Below, in pieces: positions 49,869-58,389 of a stretch of DNA of 64,000 nucleotides. Source of the DNA: Paenibacillus donghaensis (GTDB taxonomy: Bacteria > Bacillota > Bacilli > Paenibacillales > Paenibacillaceae). The notes beneath the pieces were generated by a model. It saw only the letters and a program-made list of their open reading frames with translations, had not been told where the DNA came from and searched no databases. The position numbers and the translations under genes are program-made. How positions within the stretch are numbered: the first letter of the stretch is position 1; every line of letters starts with the position of its first letter. The stretch lies in assembly GCF_002192415.1 (NCBI RefSeq), contig NZ_CP021780.1, positions 3,348,001-3,412,000 on the forward strand, in the 5' to 3' direction.

Positions 49869-51947
49869 TCAACCTCCGCTTTCTAGAGCTTTGTACAACT
49901 CTTCGCCAAAAATCTTGCGGAACAACGCCCGGCCTTGGGGGCTGGCCAACATTTTCGCGAATTCCGCGAAATTTGTAATGCCTTTCGCCATCTCCCCAAA
50001 GTCGATATTGATGTTTTCAATGATGATGTCCCGTATGGCAGCCGGCGCTTGAGCCAGTGTCTTTGCCACAGGAATGTTGGAAGACGACTTCATTCCTACT
50101 GCACCGCCGTTTGCATACGGACGGGCACCAAGTAAACCCCCAGCTTGTTCCCACAAATCAAGCCCGCGCCCCCGCTTCCCAGCAGACAAAGGAATGATCA
50201 TTTCCGGACCGTCTTCGCCGACCAGGCCGAGATGCGGATCACTAATTAAACCTCCAAACGCATATTTCTTCTTTTTCCGCTTCTTTCTGCGGCCGAAGAA
50301 TCCCGAAATACCATCATAGATTTTCGTGGCTAATTTCTCCCCACCTATCGATCCTAATAAACCACCGACTGCACCACCAACAGCGGTGCCAATACCCGGC
50401 ATGAGAAAGGTCCCCAGCGCGGCCCCTGTCGCAGCACCCCCTAAAGCACCACCACCAATCCCACCAAGAACCTTGGCTGTTTGACGTCCCCGCCTACCTT
50501 TGCCAGCAAAAAGAATGTCCCAGGCATCCATGGCATAGCCAATTGGGCGAACAACCTTGCCGAGTAACTTGCTACCTTTTGCAAATTTACGCATTTTGGC
50601 TGCTTGGTTACGCAGCTTATGCCCTGTCGCACGAATTTTATAGACATCCGTCAAACTGGTGGCTTTCTTCATGGCTTTGTTGTAACGCTTGACCCCTTGC
50701 CGTTTGGTTTGTTCCAAGGAACCGTGGATGCCCTCTGCATAGCCGGCACCATATCCAATACTGTCGTTATTATCATCAATAAAGCTCTTCGCCTGCAAAC
50801 CTTTAACCCTGAGCTGTTGAGCCCCTACGATGCCGCCGTTGGCATAAGCGCGGACACCAAGCATTTGCCCCGCACGCTCCCACAGCTCAACCCCGCGCTT
50901 GCGTCGCCCGGTAGACAACGGAATAATAGCTTCTGGCCCCGCCTCACCGACTAGCCCAAGATGCGGACGATCAATAACGCCGCCATTAGCGTATGCTGCT
51001 CTGCTGGGGGAGGTTTGAGGGGTGTTACTGCCGGATTTACTGCCCTGCCCTCCTGATACAATCAGATCTTTGAACGCTTTGCCAATATCTGATACGACAG
51101 CCGCTACTGCAGGGTATTTGCTTCGCATGCCGGCAGCAATCCGTCCAACAAAGCTGCTGCCCCAACTCTCAGCCTGGCTCGTAACGGTCTGGATGGACAG
51201 TAAATGCTGCTTGGTCTCGTCGGTGGCCGTCTTTACAGCCGCCCCTACACCGAGCATGCTGGCACCCGCTGCTCCCGCTCCTTGAACAATACCTGATGTG
51301 CTTGTCTTCGTTGTCACACCCAACTGTTGGGCTTGTCCTGATGTCTTTTGGGCAGCCGATCCCACCGCCTGAACATTTTGCTTAGCCTTATCCGATTCCG
51401 TGCTTTTCCACGCACCGACAAAGGTATTCTTGATCTTATCGACCGTTTCTTTAACGCCACTCTCGTTCACGGCGCTCATGAGGGCTGTCTTCAACCCATC
51501 TTTAGCCACGTTCGCCCGGAATATGTTAAACGTCTCTTGCAGCTGTTTTTCACGCTCTGGCGTGAGATTGCCAAACGTAACTTTAGCTTCCGGAGGAGGA
51601 ACAAAGGCTGCTTTCTCTTGCTTCTTCTCCTTCCCGAAGCCGAACCAACCTCCAATCGAAGCAGCAGCAGATTTGATCCCTACACCTGCAGATACCACAC
51701 CATCCATCACTGACTTTGTAAGCCCGCTGGAATCAGCTAAGGAACCCAATTTATCGCCAACCCAACCGCCCGCTGCTGCCCCGACTGCAGTTCCAAGTGG
51801 ACCCGCGACGGAGCCAACGATTCCCCCGACTACACCTCCGGCCATACCGCCTACCATGGAACCGCCAGTCGAGGATATGCCTGCCCTTAAACCATCTTCC
51901 TTAGAAGCTTGGTATAAGTCATATCCGCTTAAGCCAACCCCAGCCAC
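49869..51947 (-). CDS. xkdO: tape measure protein, C-terminal part
   Basis: 692 residues from a GTG with a weak ribosome site. Gly/Ala-rich membrane-like segments (MVGGMAGGVVGGIVGS, LGGIGGGALGGAAT) alternate with the repeated GLVGEAGPEAIIPLS and GLVGEDGPEMIIPLS units found in PBSX-type tape measures. It is in the same frame as the first part (52023-53735), separated by 25 codons with two TGA. It sets tail length together with that part. Likely not translated alone. Confidence 0.8.
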   Translation of the reverse strand: MAGVGLSGYDLYQASKEDGLRAGISSTGGSMVGGMAGGVVGGIVGSVAGPLGTAVGAAAGGWVGDKLGSLADSSGLTKSVMDGVVSAGVGIKSAAASIGGWFGFGKEKKQEKAAFVPPPEAKVTFGNLTPEREKQLQETFNIFRANVAKDGLKTALMSAVNESGVKETVDKIKNTFVGAWKSTESDKAKQNVQAVGSAAQKTSGQAQQLGVTTKTSTSGIVQGAGAAGASMLGVGAAVKTATDETKQHLLSIQTVTSQAESWGSSFVGRIAAGMRSKYPAVAAVVSDIGKAFKDLIVSGGQGSKSGSNTPQTSPSRAAYANGGVIDRPHLGLVGEAGPEAIIPLSTGRRKRGVELWERAGQMLGVRAYANGGIVGAQQLRVKGLQAKSFIDDNNDSIGYGAGYAEGIHGSLEQTKRQGVKRYNKAMKKATSLTDVYKIRATGHKLRNQAAKMRKFAKGSKLLGKVVRPIGYAMDAWDILFAGKGRRGRQTAKVLGGIGGGALGGAATGAALGTFLMPGIGTAVGGAVGGLLGSIGGEKLATKIYDGISGFFGRRKKRKKKKYAFGGLISDPHLGLVGEDGPEMIIPLSAGKRGRGLDLWEQAGGLLGARPYANGGAVGMKSSSNIPVAKTLAQAPAAIRDIIIENINIDFGEMAKGITNFAEFAKMLASPQGRALFRKIFGEELYKALESGG

Positions 51948-52022
51948 AGTTCCTAAAATACCAGCATCCCACCCTTGAATAGGCTTTTTAGTCCTCTGCC
52001 GCCTGGCACATCAGGAATCACG

Positions 52023-53735
52023 TCAGGTATCGGTGAGCGTGAAGCGGCGTCTTGTTGGCCCCCCGACCTCTTCGGTTGGATTAGAAGTAGGGGGAGTACC
52101 TGAATTTCCCCAACTAAGCCATCCCTTGACTCGTCTTGCTCCTGCAGTCGTATCATCTATAAGACCTTTCCCAAATTTCACAACTTTAATTGCAGCAATG
52201 CTGCCTCCAATAAGTAGCAATCCCGTGTTTATTGCTGAGAAATGATCTTTATAAATACTCGTTATTCCATTTACGAAACCTACGACATTAGAGCCAAATG
52301 CCTGTATCTCATCTTTGTTTTCAGTCAACAAATCATTAAATTGCTGTAACGCGGGAAGAACAGCGGTTGACAGGTTTGCACCCAGTTCCTGCATCTGTTG
52401 ATCAATCTGTGCGCGTGTTTGAATGATGTCCTGCATCGGGTTTGCATCCTGCTGAGCCTTGACCATGGCATCTGTCGTCCCCGCAATTCCTGTAGGTGCA
52501 GGTTGGAATGGAACTTGGTATGTCTTCATTATGGCACTACCATTATCTTCGGCTGCTGCAGAACCTAGAGAAACCAAAGATGCCTTCAAATCAGACTGAC
52601 TTTGGCTCGCTAAATCAGCTACGAGTGCCATCAAAGCTCCCGCTGCCCGCTGCTCACTCCCAGAGTTAATATCGCCGGTAAACGTAGTAGCTTGCCGCGC
52701 CGCTTCATCCTTACCAGCACCACGGAGCGCAAAATATTTCTCCATGTCCCCAGAATCCAGATCTTTTACCCCGAAGGCTTCCTTGATAAAATCGGCTGGT
52801 TTGTCAAAGTTGAAGCTTCCTTCCTTCACACTTTGAGTTAAGAAATTAGCCATCTGCCCAGAGTTCGCGCCAGTATTTTTGAAGTAGCCACTGTATTCCC
52901 AAAAAGTATCATACAAATCCTGTTGTCGGTCACCGACCTCTTTATATGCATACATCATGCTATCTGCTACTGAGCTGTAACTTTCCTTGAATGTATTGGC
53001 AGACTGCGCAAGTGCCCTGTTTATTTCTTCAGCTCCCGAATCCGGACGGATATACTGCATCTTTGCAGATGCTCCCATAAAATTATCCATCTGAGATTTG
53101 TCCGAAACCAACGGTGCTGCATCCGCTAATTGACGAGCCCCTGACGACCTGTCTGAAATAATTCCTTGCTCATACATGTTATCAACTGTCTGTAGGCTCT
53201 GCGCCCGAACATCGGCAGGAAGAAAGGCTGCGCTCCGGGATGCCTCCGCGTAGTAATCCATCACACCACCAAACATTGCATCCTTAAGCCCACCGCCCAA
53301 TACTATAGCCCCAGCTGTAGCAGCTATGGTCGTGATTTTAGAAGCTATACCGTCCAGAACCGGGCTGACTTCATCCTGTGCACGTATATGCACGCGGGAA
53401 TCGCTCATGCCCCTAATCTCCGCATCCGCTCGGGAAGCTGAACGCCTCAAATCATCCGCCCCGCTACGAGCATGCCGGAAGATGTCGTCAACATTCACCC
53501 GGCCTTGCCTGCGTGTTTCATCTGCAGCACCACCGATACGACTACCCAAATCATCCGCCGCGCTCCGAGAACGTCTGAGATCAGATATTAAGTTATCACC
53601 CATCTGTCCGGAGGCGCGGCGGAAGTCTAAAAGATCATTAGTAGCTCCGCGCAAGGCAGTACGCATATTCCGGACAGCGCCGGAAATCAGATCCCGCGCT
53701 TCAAACGGAACCGTTACTTTTGATGTAGTTGCTAT
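52023..53735 (-). CDS. xkdO: tape measure protein, N-terminal part, with ATA start
   Basis: 570 codons. Homologous sequence begins IATTSKVTVPFEARDLISG at 53735 right after GGAGGTGA, but the codon there is ATA; the first ATG is at 53666. Coiled and beta-like tape-measure sequence follows (SRVHIRAQDEVSPVLDGI, KEAFGVKDLDSGDME). The frame ends in RFTLTDT. A G6 run (about 52,067) and a G3 run (about 51,971) bracket a frame-A stretch (IPDVIPDVPGGRGLKSLFKG) that links it to the second part. Confidence 0.8.
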   Translation of the reverse strand: MATTSKVTVPFEARDLISGAVRNMRTALRGATNDLLDFRRASGQMGDNLISDLRRSRSAADDLGSRIGGAADETRRQGRVNVDDIFRHARSGADDLRRSASRADAEIRGMSDSRVHIRAQDEVSPVLDGIASKITTIAATAGAIVLGGGLKDAMFGGVMDYYAEASRSAAFLPADVRAQSLQTVDNMYEQGIISDRSSGARQLADAAPLVSDKSQMDNFMGASAKMQYIRPDSGAEEINRALAQSANTFKESYSSVADSMMYAYKEVGDRQQDLYDTFWEYSGYFKNTGANSGQMANFLTQSVKEGSFNFDKPADFIKEAFGVKDLDSGDMEKYFALRGAGKDEAARQATTFTGDINSGSEQRAAGALMALVADLASQSQSDLKASLVSLGSAAAEDNGSAIMKTYQVPFQPAPTGIAGTTDAMVKAQQDANPMQDIIQTRAQIDQQMQELGANLSTAVLPALQQFNDLLTENKDEIQAFGSNVVGFVNGITSIYKDHFSAINTGLLLIGGSIAAIKVVKFGKGLIDDTTAGARRVKGWLSWGNSGTPPTSNPTEEVGGPTRRRFTLTDT

Positions 53736-53756
53736 TGTTATTCACCTCCATCCCGC

Positions 53757-53936
53757 CTATTTTTTGTTGGCCAGGCGCTTGGCTTCTTCTTCCGCGATCA
53801 TTCCCGCGGCAAGACAGAAAAAATACTGCCGCTGCTTGTCTACCTCATACGGCAGCAGTTCTGCCGGCAGCCGCTTCTGGTTAATCCAGAAGGAGGCTAC
53901 CCAGCTTGCTTCTCCGTCTTGCTTAATAAGTTTTTT
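53757..53936 (-). other. -1 frame extension of the tail assembly chaperone
   Basis: After the slippery heptamer A AAA AAC (53930-53936) the -1 frame is open for 57 codons (KLIKQDGEASW, FWINQKRLPAELLP, ending AKRLANKK) to TAG at 53757. A fusion of about 183 residues would result, equal in plan to lambda gpG-T. The stop is 22 bases before the tape-measure start. Confidence 0.75.
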
Positions 53937-54307
53937 GCTTGTTTCAGCAGCTCGTCTTTTGTCTCCTGAAACTTGTTCACGGCCTTGCTGAGCTCCGAAT
54001 AATCAGCGGGGTTGTCAAACAAGCGCGGTGGAAGCTCAAATTTGCTGATGCATTTGAATGCTTTCAGCAGCTCCGCATTGTTCCAATCAAATTCATGCTC
54101 CGTAGCCTTGACGATCATGACATCAATCTCATTGTAGGACTCTTTAGGATTGCCATTGTCATCATAGGCAAGCTCGTAAGAGCGGCGGACCTCAATAGTG
54201 GTCAAGCGGCGGACAGACCACTCTTCGCCATCTACCGGGATTGTAATCGTGTCGTCTTTACGGCCCTCTTTACCTTTGGCCAAGTATTTCTGTAATTTGT
54301 CGCTCAT
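53897..54307 (-). CDS. xkdN: tail assembly chaperone XkdN-like
   Basis: 136 residues: DDTITIPVDGEEWSVRRLTTIEV, then WNNAELLKAFKCISKF in pieces, and a helical end. Its position between tail tube and tape measure and its charge pattern match XkdN. It keeps the tape measure unfolded while the tube grows. GCGGAGGTTTAAAC precedes the ATG at 54307. Near its end GCA AAA AAC offers a -1 frameshift (see 53757-53936). Confidence 0.85.
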   Translation of the reverse strand: MSDKLQKYLAKGKEGRKDDTITIPVDGEEWSVRRLTTIEVRRSYELAYDDNGNPKESYNEIDVMIVKATEHEFDWNNAELLKAFKCISKFELPPRLFDNPADYSELSKAVNKFQETKDELLKQAKNLLSKTEKQAG

Positions 54308-54377
54308 TGTTTAAACCTCCGCATATTTTAAATTTTGTTTTTGTTTTAGATGAAGAAAAGGGACGGTCGCCCATCCT

Positions 54378-54821
54378 TTAAACCATGTAATCCGGGAATT
54401 TTTCAATAAAGTCAAAATCGTTAGCGGTCCCAGAAAGGGTAATGTCAATACCGTTGTTTTCGTCGATTTTGGCAACCAGGATATCCATCTCATCGTGAAT
54501 ATGAATACCGGAGATCATCACGCGCTCAACGTTACCCGTCTGCCGGTCCTCAAGGGATCCAGTGATTCGGTCAAGGAACATCGTTTTCCCGGCTTTGAAA
54601 TCATCCAGCAGCCGATACCGGAGTCGGGATTCCAACTTAGACATGACCAGCTTCACGGTGATTTCATAACCAACGATCTGCTTCGTCTTAGACATTTTCC
54701 GTGCCCGGATAATATCCAGCGTCTCTGGCTTCAGCATCACTTCGACTTCCTTCACCGTCATAAGCGGATCGCCAAGATCATCCTGGACGGAGAGGTTACG
54801 ACCAATCAGTTCGCGTTCCAT
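54378..54821 (-). CDS. xkdM: tail tube protein XkdM
   Basis: 147 residues. MTVKEVEVMLKPETLDI at the start, IVGYEITVKLVMSKLESR in the middle and ITLSGTANDFDFIEKFPDYM at the end fit XkdM. The inner tube is built of stacked hexamers. GGAGGTGGCG precedes the ATG, 3 bases after the sheath stop. Confidence 0.88.
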   Translation of the reverse strand: MERELIGRNLSVQDDLGDPLMTVKEVEVMLKPETLDIIRARKMSKTKQIVGYEITVKLVMSKLESRLRYRLLDDFKAGKTMFLDRITGSLEDRQTGNVERVMISGIHIHDEMDILVAKIDENNGIDITLSGTANDFDFIEKFPDYMV

Positions 54822-54824
54822 TTA

Positions 54825-56177
54825 TTACGCCACCTCCCAATCAATATTAAAGATTTCAATCGCGTCCAGTGGTTTGGCTGACAAAGAAAAGTAAGCATAA
54901 TCCATGTCACTGGTCTTTGTCGGATGTTCGGTAAAGGTGAACTCGGAACCAATCGCCTTTTGTTCGGCGCGGATTTTAAGGTATCCCACCACTGCCGCGA
55001 TAAACAAGCCGCGGCCTTCTGGATCATTATCCAGCTTAGCCTTGTTCTTCTTGCCAGCAGCGTAAATGTCGTTGAGGACCTGATCAATCGTCATAGACAC
55101 TCGGATTTTCCCGAAGTCCTCCCGCTCACCGGCTCCCAGCGTGGTCAATGTGTTGACAGCCGACTCAATAATGTAGTCATATCCATCACGTGTTGCCATA
55201 AGTGTTCCTTCGGACAGCCCTTTAAGAACCTCACTATGGCTCCAATCCACCTTTGCCTCGGTCATTGGCACCTTTACACCAGTAAAGGACTTATTCGCCG
55301 GTGTGCCAGCTGCCAACCCCGCCACCCAAGCCGCCCATTGCAGGGACGTATAGATTTTGCCGTTGGTGTGCTCACCGGCTAAGGAGCAATTTATGATAAA
55401 GCGGGCATTTGCTGCACGGCTGCGCGCATTGTGAGCCTCAATATCGCTATCCGATGCTGCAGCACCAGCGATAACCAGTTGTGCCAGCTTGCGAGCCTTG
55501 TTCCGGCGGTCCAGCAGCCATTGCTTTGCAGCGGCCTGCACCGCAGCGTCAGGGGAAGGCAGATACACGACATCAAACATCAGACCGTCAATCCGGTTAA
55601 ACACGCTGCTCCAGTTTGCTGCCGTAATGGCTGCGGTACCGGTGGTTCCGCCGATCAACTTGGTATAGGCTACATCGGCCAGCGCCGTAGCCCCGGTATC
55701 TTTAAGTCGGACCATATTGGACTTTTTCAATGTCTCAACCGCTTCGGCCTTATCAGTCACCAAAAACGTCTCTGTGTCATAGATACCTTTGCTGTCCCGG
55801 ATGACGATTTCTTTCTTGGCCGCATCCACCAAAGCAGCACGCACCATATACTCAAAATCATTTCCACGCGTTCCTGGGTAACGGGCTTCAATTGTATAGC
55901 TGTCCTCGACAGCAACAGCTGCCGCCTTCTCGTTGCCATTGGTTACCCGGTACCCAATTACGGTCGCACCGCTCTCTGCAGCCAGCTCCAGTTCATCCAC
56001 TTGCAAACCCGTTTCCTTCAAGCGTTCCGACCGGTCCGCCATATCAACGGCTTTATTGGGAGCGCCCCATTCAGCCTGACATGGAATAAGCACACGCCCG
56101 GAGACGGACTGGACACGCGATTTAGCGATCGCCTGCAGCTCCACATAAGCGCCTGGTCTATTCCTTTGTATCGACAT
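54825..56177 (-). CDS. xkdK: contractile tail sheath protein XkdK
   Basis: 450 residues. N-terminal RPGAYVELQAIAKSRV, mid domain VAYTKLIGGTTGTAA and RFIINCSLAGEHTNG, C-terminal DMDYAYFSLSAKPLDAIEIFN with the trans-sheath arms. This is the XkdK/subtilisin-like sheath family and marks the virus as a myovirus. It overlaps the previous gene by 20 bases. AAGGAGGAAACG precedes the ATG. Confidence 0.92.
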   Translation of the reverse strand: MSIQRNRPGAYVELQAIAKSRVQSVSGRVLIPCQAEWGAPNKAVDMADRSERLKETGLQVDELELAAESGATVIGYRVTNGNEKAAAVAVEDSYTIEARYPGTRGNDFEYMVRAALVDAAKKEIVIRDSKGIYDTETFLVTDKAEAVETLKKSNMVRLKDTGATALADVAYTKLIGGTTGTAAITAANWSSVFNRIDGLMFDVVYLPSPDAAVQAAAKQWLLDRRNKARKLAQLVIAGAAASDSDIEAHNARSRAANARFIINCSLAGEHTNGKIYTSLQWAAWVAGLAAGTPANKSFTGVKVPMTEAKVDWSHSEVLKGLSEGTLMATRDGYDYIIESAVNTLTTLGAGEREDFGKIRVSMTIDQVLNDIYAAGKKNKAKLDNDPEGRGLFIAAVVGYLKIRAEQKAIGSEFTFTEHPTKTSDMDYAYFSLSAKPLDAIEIFNIDWEVA

Positions 56178-56418
56178 TGATCGTTTCCTCCTTCGTTTTC
56201 TTTACCTGTGCCTGTGCCTGTGCTTTGACAACTACAGGCGTTTCAGCCTGTGCTGGACGTAAGTAAGCATCCAACGGCTGTACCACCTCTCCCTGTGAGA
56301 GCAGCGCATTGGATGGGCAATCAAAAAGAGCGCCAGCAATCTCAAAAGGCTCTGCCTTCATGACCGCTGCGCTCTCAATCCATTCCTGTTTATTCCGTTT
56401 GTTTAAATCCTCTGCCAT
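56158..56418 (-). CDS. small protein before the sheath gene
   Basis: 86 residues, acidic, with QEWIESAAVMKAEPFEIAGALF then a Lys/Gln/Ala-rich tail. Similar small frames precede the sheath gene in PBSX-like phages. AAAGGAGCTGTGATAA precedes the ATG. Function unknown. Confidence 0.7.
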   Translation of the reverse strand: MAEDLNKRNKQEWIESAAVMKAEPFEIAGALFDCPSNALLSQGEVVQPLDAYLRPAQAETPVVVKAQAQAQVKKTKEETINVDTKE

Positions 56419-56421
56419 TTA

Positions 56422-56889
56422 TCACAGCTCCTTTCCATTAAATTGAGTATAAAAAGTGTTGATCTTCTCCACGGCTGGCTTAGGAACATGCAACAGGTAC
56501 GAATATCGGAAGGTGACTTCCGTCCGGTCCTTCAGCGGCCTCGTTCGCGGCGCCTCAATGACCAGCATGATACCAAAACGCTGTGACGCCACACAAAACC
56601 GCTGCTGTCGGAGATAAAGGAAGAACGGAGACAGGTCAAACGGAACCGGCTCTCCCTGATCCTGATCGTCGACCCGTTGCATATCGTAGTGGAAAACCAG
56701 GCCCACATCCTCAATGATCCGGTCAGCCCTCGGCGTATGAGCCTTATCGGACACCAGATCCGTCTCGATGAACACGCTGGGGCGATCAAACTGCCCCGCC
56801 AGCCAGCGGGAGCGATCCCGGAGAATTGGAAGATCCGGATAGACCTGCTGCACAATCTCAGCCCAGGCTTTCAATCCCACATCCATCAT
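56422..56889 (-). CDS. tail terminator-like protein
   Basis: 155 residues: GLKAWAEIVQQVYPDLPI, RPSVFIETDLVSDKAH, FDLSPFFLYLRQQRF and RTEVTFRYSYLLHVPK. The order (before sheath) and beta-rich fold fit XkdJ/tail terminator (gpU-like), which closes the tail and joins it to the head. ATG overlaps the previous stop. Confidence 0.75.
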   Translation of the reverse strand: MMDVGLKAWAEIVQQVYPDLPILRDRSRWLAGQFDRPSVFIETDLVSDKAHTPRADRIIEDVGLVFHYDMQRVDDQDQGEPVPFDLSPFFLYLRQQRFCVASQRFGIMLVIEAPRTRPLKDRTEVTFRYSYLLHVPKPAVEKINTFYTQFNGKEL

Positions 56890-57410
56890 GAAAGCATCCT
56901 CCCCAACTCTTTCTCCAGGCGTTTTGTGATTAAAGCATTCATGCCGCCCTCCAACTCTTTGACTGCAATATCAAAATAATGGCGCCCGATAAACGTTCTG
57001 GGTCTGGCCATAAATCCCGTCTTTGCGCTAGGATCATGCACAAACGTTCCGTTTGTTGCCCAATAGCCTGGTACAAAGTGAGCTTTATGAATGGTGTAGC
57101 CGTCATTGATCATACGTGGATAGCCGGCCTTACCGGGATCACTGCTGCTCGTTCCCAAGCTAGAGCCGACCTCCAGTGAGATGGCGTTCCGGTCTACATC
57201 CCATTCCCACACATTGCCGCTTTCGCCGCGGGTAAAGGAATTCCACATTAAGCCGGTGTCGATGAGGTCCTGCTTACCGATTTCATCAATGACCAGGTTC
57301 AGCAGCGTCTCACCCACGGCCTCAGCAATGTTTCGGAGAATCTGATTGACGCCCTCGTCACTCAGCCGCTTGAACTTCTTGGCTAGGCCGTCGAAATCAT
57401 GAATGATCAC
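56886..57410 (-). CDS. HK97 gp10-like/XkdI tail-completion protein
   Basis: 174 residues, GTG start after GAGGTGAAGG. IRNIAEAVGETLLNLV, then FMARPRTFIGRHYFDIAVKELEGG match the HK97 gp10/XkdI family that seals the head-tail joint. The region between is beta-rich. Confidence 0.75.
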   Translation of the reverse strand: MIIHDFDGLAKKFKRLSDEGVNQILRNIAEAVGETLLNLVIDEIGKQDLIDTGLMWNSFTRGESGNVWEWDVDRNAISLEVGSSLGTSSSDPGKAGYPRMINDGYTIHKAHFVPGYWATNGTFVHDPSAKTGFMARPRTFIGRHYFDIAVKELEGGMNALITKRLEKELGRMLS

Positions 57411-57723
57411 TACCCTTCACCTCGCAAGTCACCAATAATTCACGCCAGTAACGGCGCGGGTTGGAGTCAATCACCAGATACCTACGTCCGAACAGCAACA
57501 CTTCGTCACTAATTCGAACATCTGCTGTCTTCGGAACACCAATTGTCTTCTTGATGATGTATATGACGGGAGTGGATTCTGCCTTGGCATCAGTCTGCGT
57601 CTTAACAACAAAACACTTCAGATCTGCAACCTTTCCGGCCTTCCGATCGCTGAACAAATCATCCGCATCATTCTGGCGGCCGACCCGGTACACCGCCAGC
57701 GGGGTATTCACGCGGTGATTCAT
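57397..57723 (-). CDS. head closure-like protein (XkdH position)
   Basis: 108 residues: PLAVYRVGRQNDADDLF at the start, VPKTADVRISDEVLLFGRRYLV and WRELLVTCEV at the end. It fits the head-closure group (phage H-like OB fold). ATG overlaps the previous stop as ATGA. The sequence is short and I could not confirm the family. Confidence 0.65.
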   Translation of the reverse strand: MNHRVNTPLAVYRVGRQNDADDLFSDRKAGKVADLKCFVVKTQTDAKAESTPVIYIIKKTIGVPKTADVRISDEVLLFGRRYLVIDSNPRRYWRELLVTCEVKGSDHS

Positions 57724-58106
57724 AACAAATAGGCCGTGATGTTCCCATCATCCGGCCCGGACTGCTGCTTCTTGACCCACAGGAAGAGGATAGAGTCCAC
57801 ATCAGCATTGCCTGTGGTCTTCCCTTCAACTGCCTGCCGGGTGTATGTCCAGGCACCATCACTCTCCGCTGAATACCCACGGGCAACCGAAGCCAGGTAT
57901 TCCTCGCTGTCCTGCAGGGCCAGCGACTCCGCCAGTTTCACCCAGGCAAGCATAAGCTGCTTGTCCGCCACCGCCGGGAAGGGGACAGGCAGATACAGCT
58001 TGATGCGCGTCAGAGCATCGTCAATATATTGATCCAGATGCTCCGCTGTCGCCTCCTGCACGGCGCTGACACGGCTGCGGTTCTTAAGGAGTGTCGTTGT
58101 CAGCAT
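57720..58106 (-). CDS. head-tail connector (gp6-like)
   Basis: 128 residues from the ATG at 58106. All-helical (HLDQYIDDALTRIKLYL, LMLAWVKLAESLALQDSEEYLA) with an N-terminal RSRVSAV. This is the usual composition of phage gp6/gp8-type adaptor proteins that form a ring under the portal. It overlaps the upstream gene. Confidence 0.7.
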   Translation of the reverse strand: MLTTTLLKNRSRVSAVQEATAEHLDQYIDDALTRIKLYLPVPFPAVADKQLMLAWVKLAESLALQDSEEYLASVARGYSAESDGAWTYTRQAVEGKTTGNADVDSILFLWVKKQQSGPDDGNITAYLL

Positions 58107-58389
58107 ACGGCACACCGCCGCCTTCCAGCGCCTTCAAAGCGGCGATCAGTTCCGGCTTCTTAAGGTCAGCAAATCCCTCGATGCCTGCAGCCTTGGCTTT
58201 ATCCTTCAGTTGCACGACCGATAAGTCTTCCAGAGGGATGAGCTTCTCCACTTTCACCTCAAAATCAGGATGATCACGCAGTTTTTCCAACACAACCGAA
58301 TCTTCCACAAGCACCAGTTTAGCTGGCTCGAACCGAATACTATAAAGCCGCAAAGAGGCGTTCTTGCCTCGGTAGGTTACGTATGGCAT
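58084..58389 (-). CDS. small head protein with SAP/LEM-like C-terminus
   Basis: 101 residues. N-terminal beta region (YVTYRGKNASLRLYS, AKLVLVED) and a C-terminal helix-extended-helix (LSVVQLKDKAKAAGIEG, KKPELIAALKAL), the pattern of SAP/Rho-N domains that bind nucleic acid. Its ATG shares one base with the capsid TAA. It may be a head-decoration or packaging accessory protein. Confidence 0.7.
   Translation of the reverse strand: MPYVTYRGKNASLRLYSIRFEPAKLVLVEDSVVLEKLRDHPDFEVKVEKLIPLEDLSVVQLKDKAKAAGIEGFADLKKPELIAALKALEGGGVPYADNDTP

Noticed and set aside
51960..52075. Programmed frameshifting in the tape measure
   Set aside because: Two shifts in opposite directions within 100 bases, without slippery heptamers, are more simply indels.
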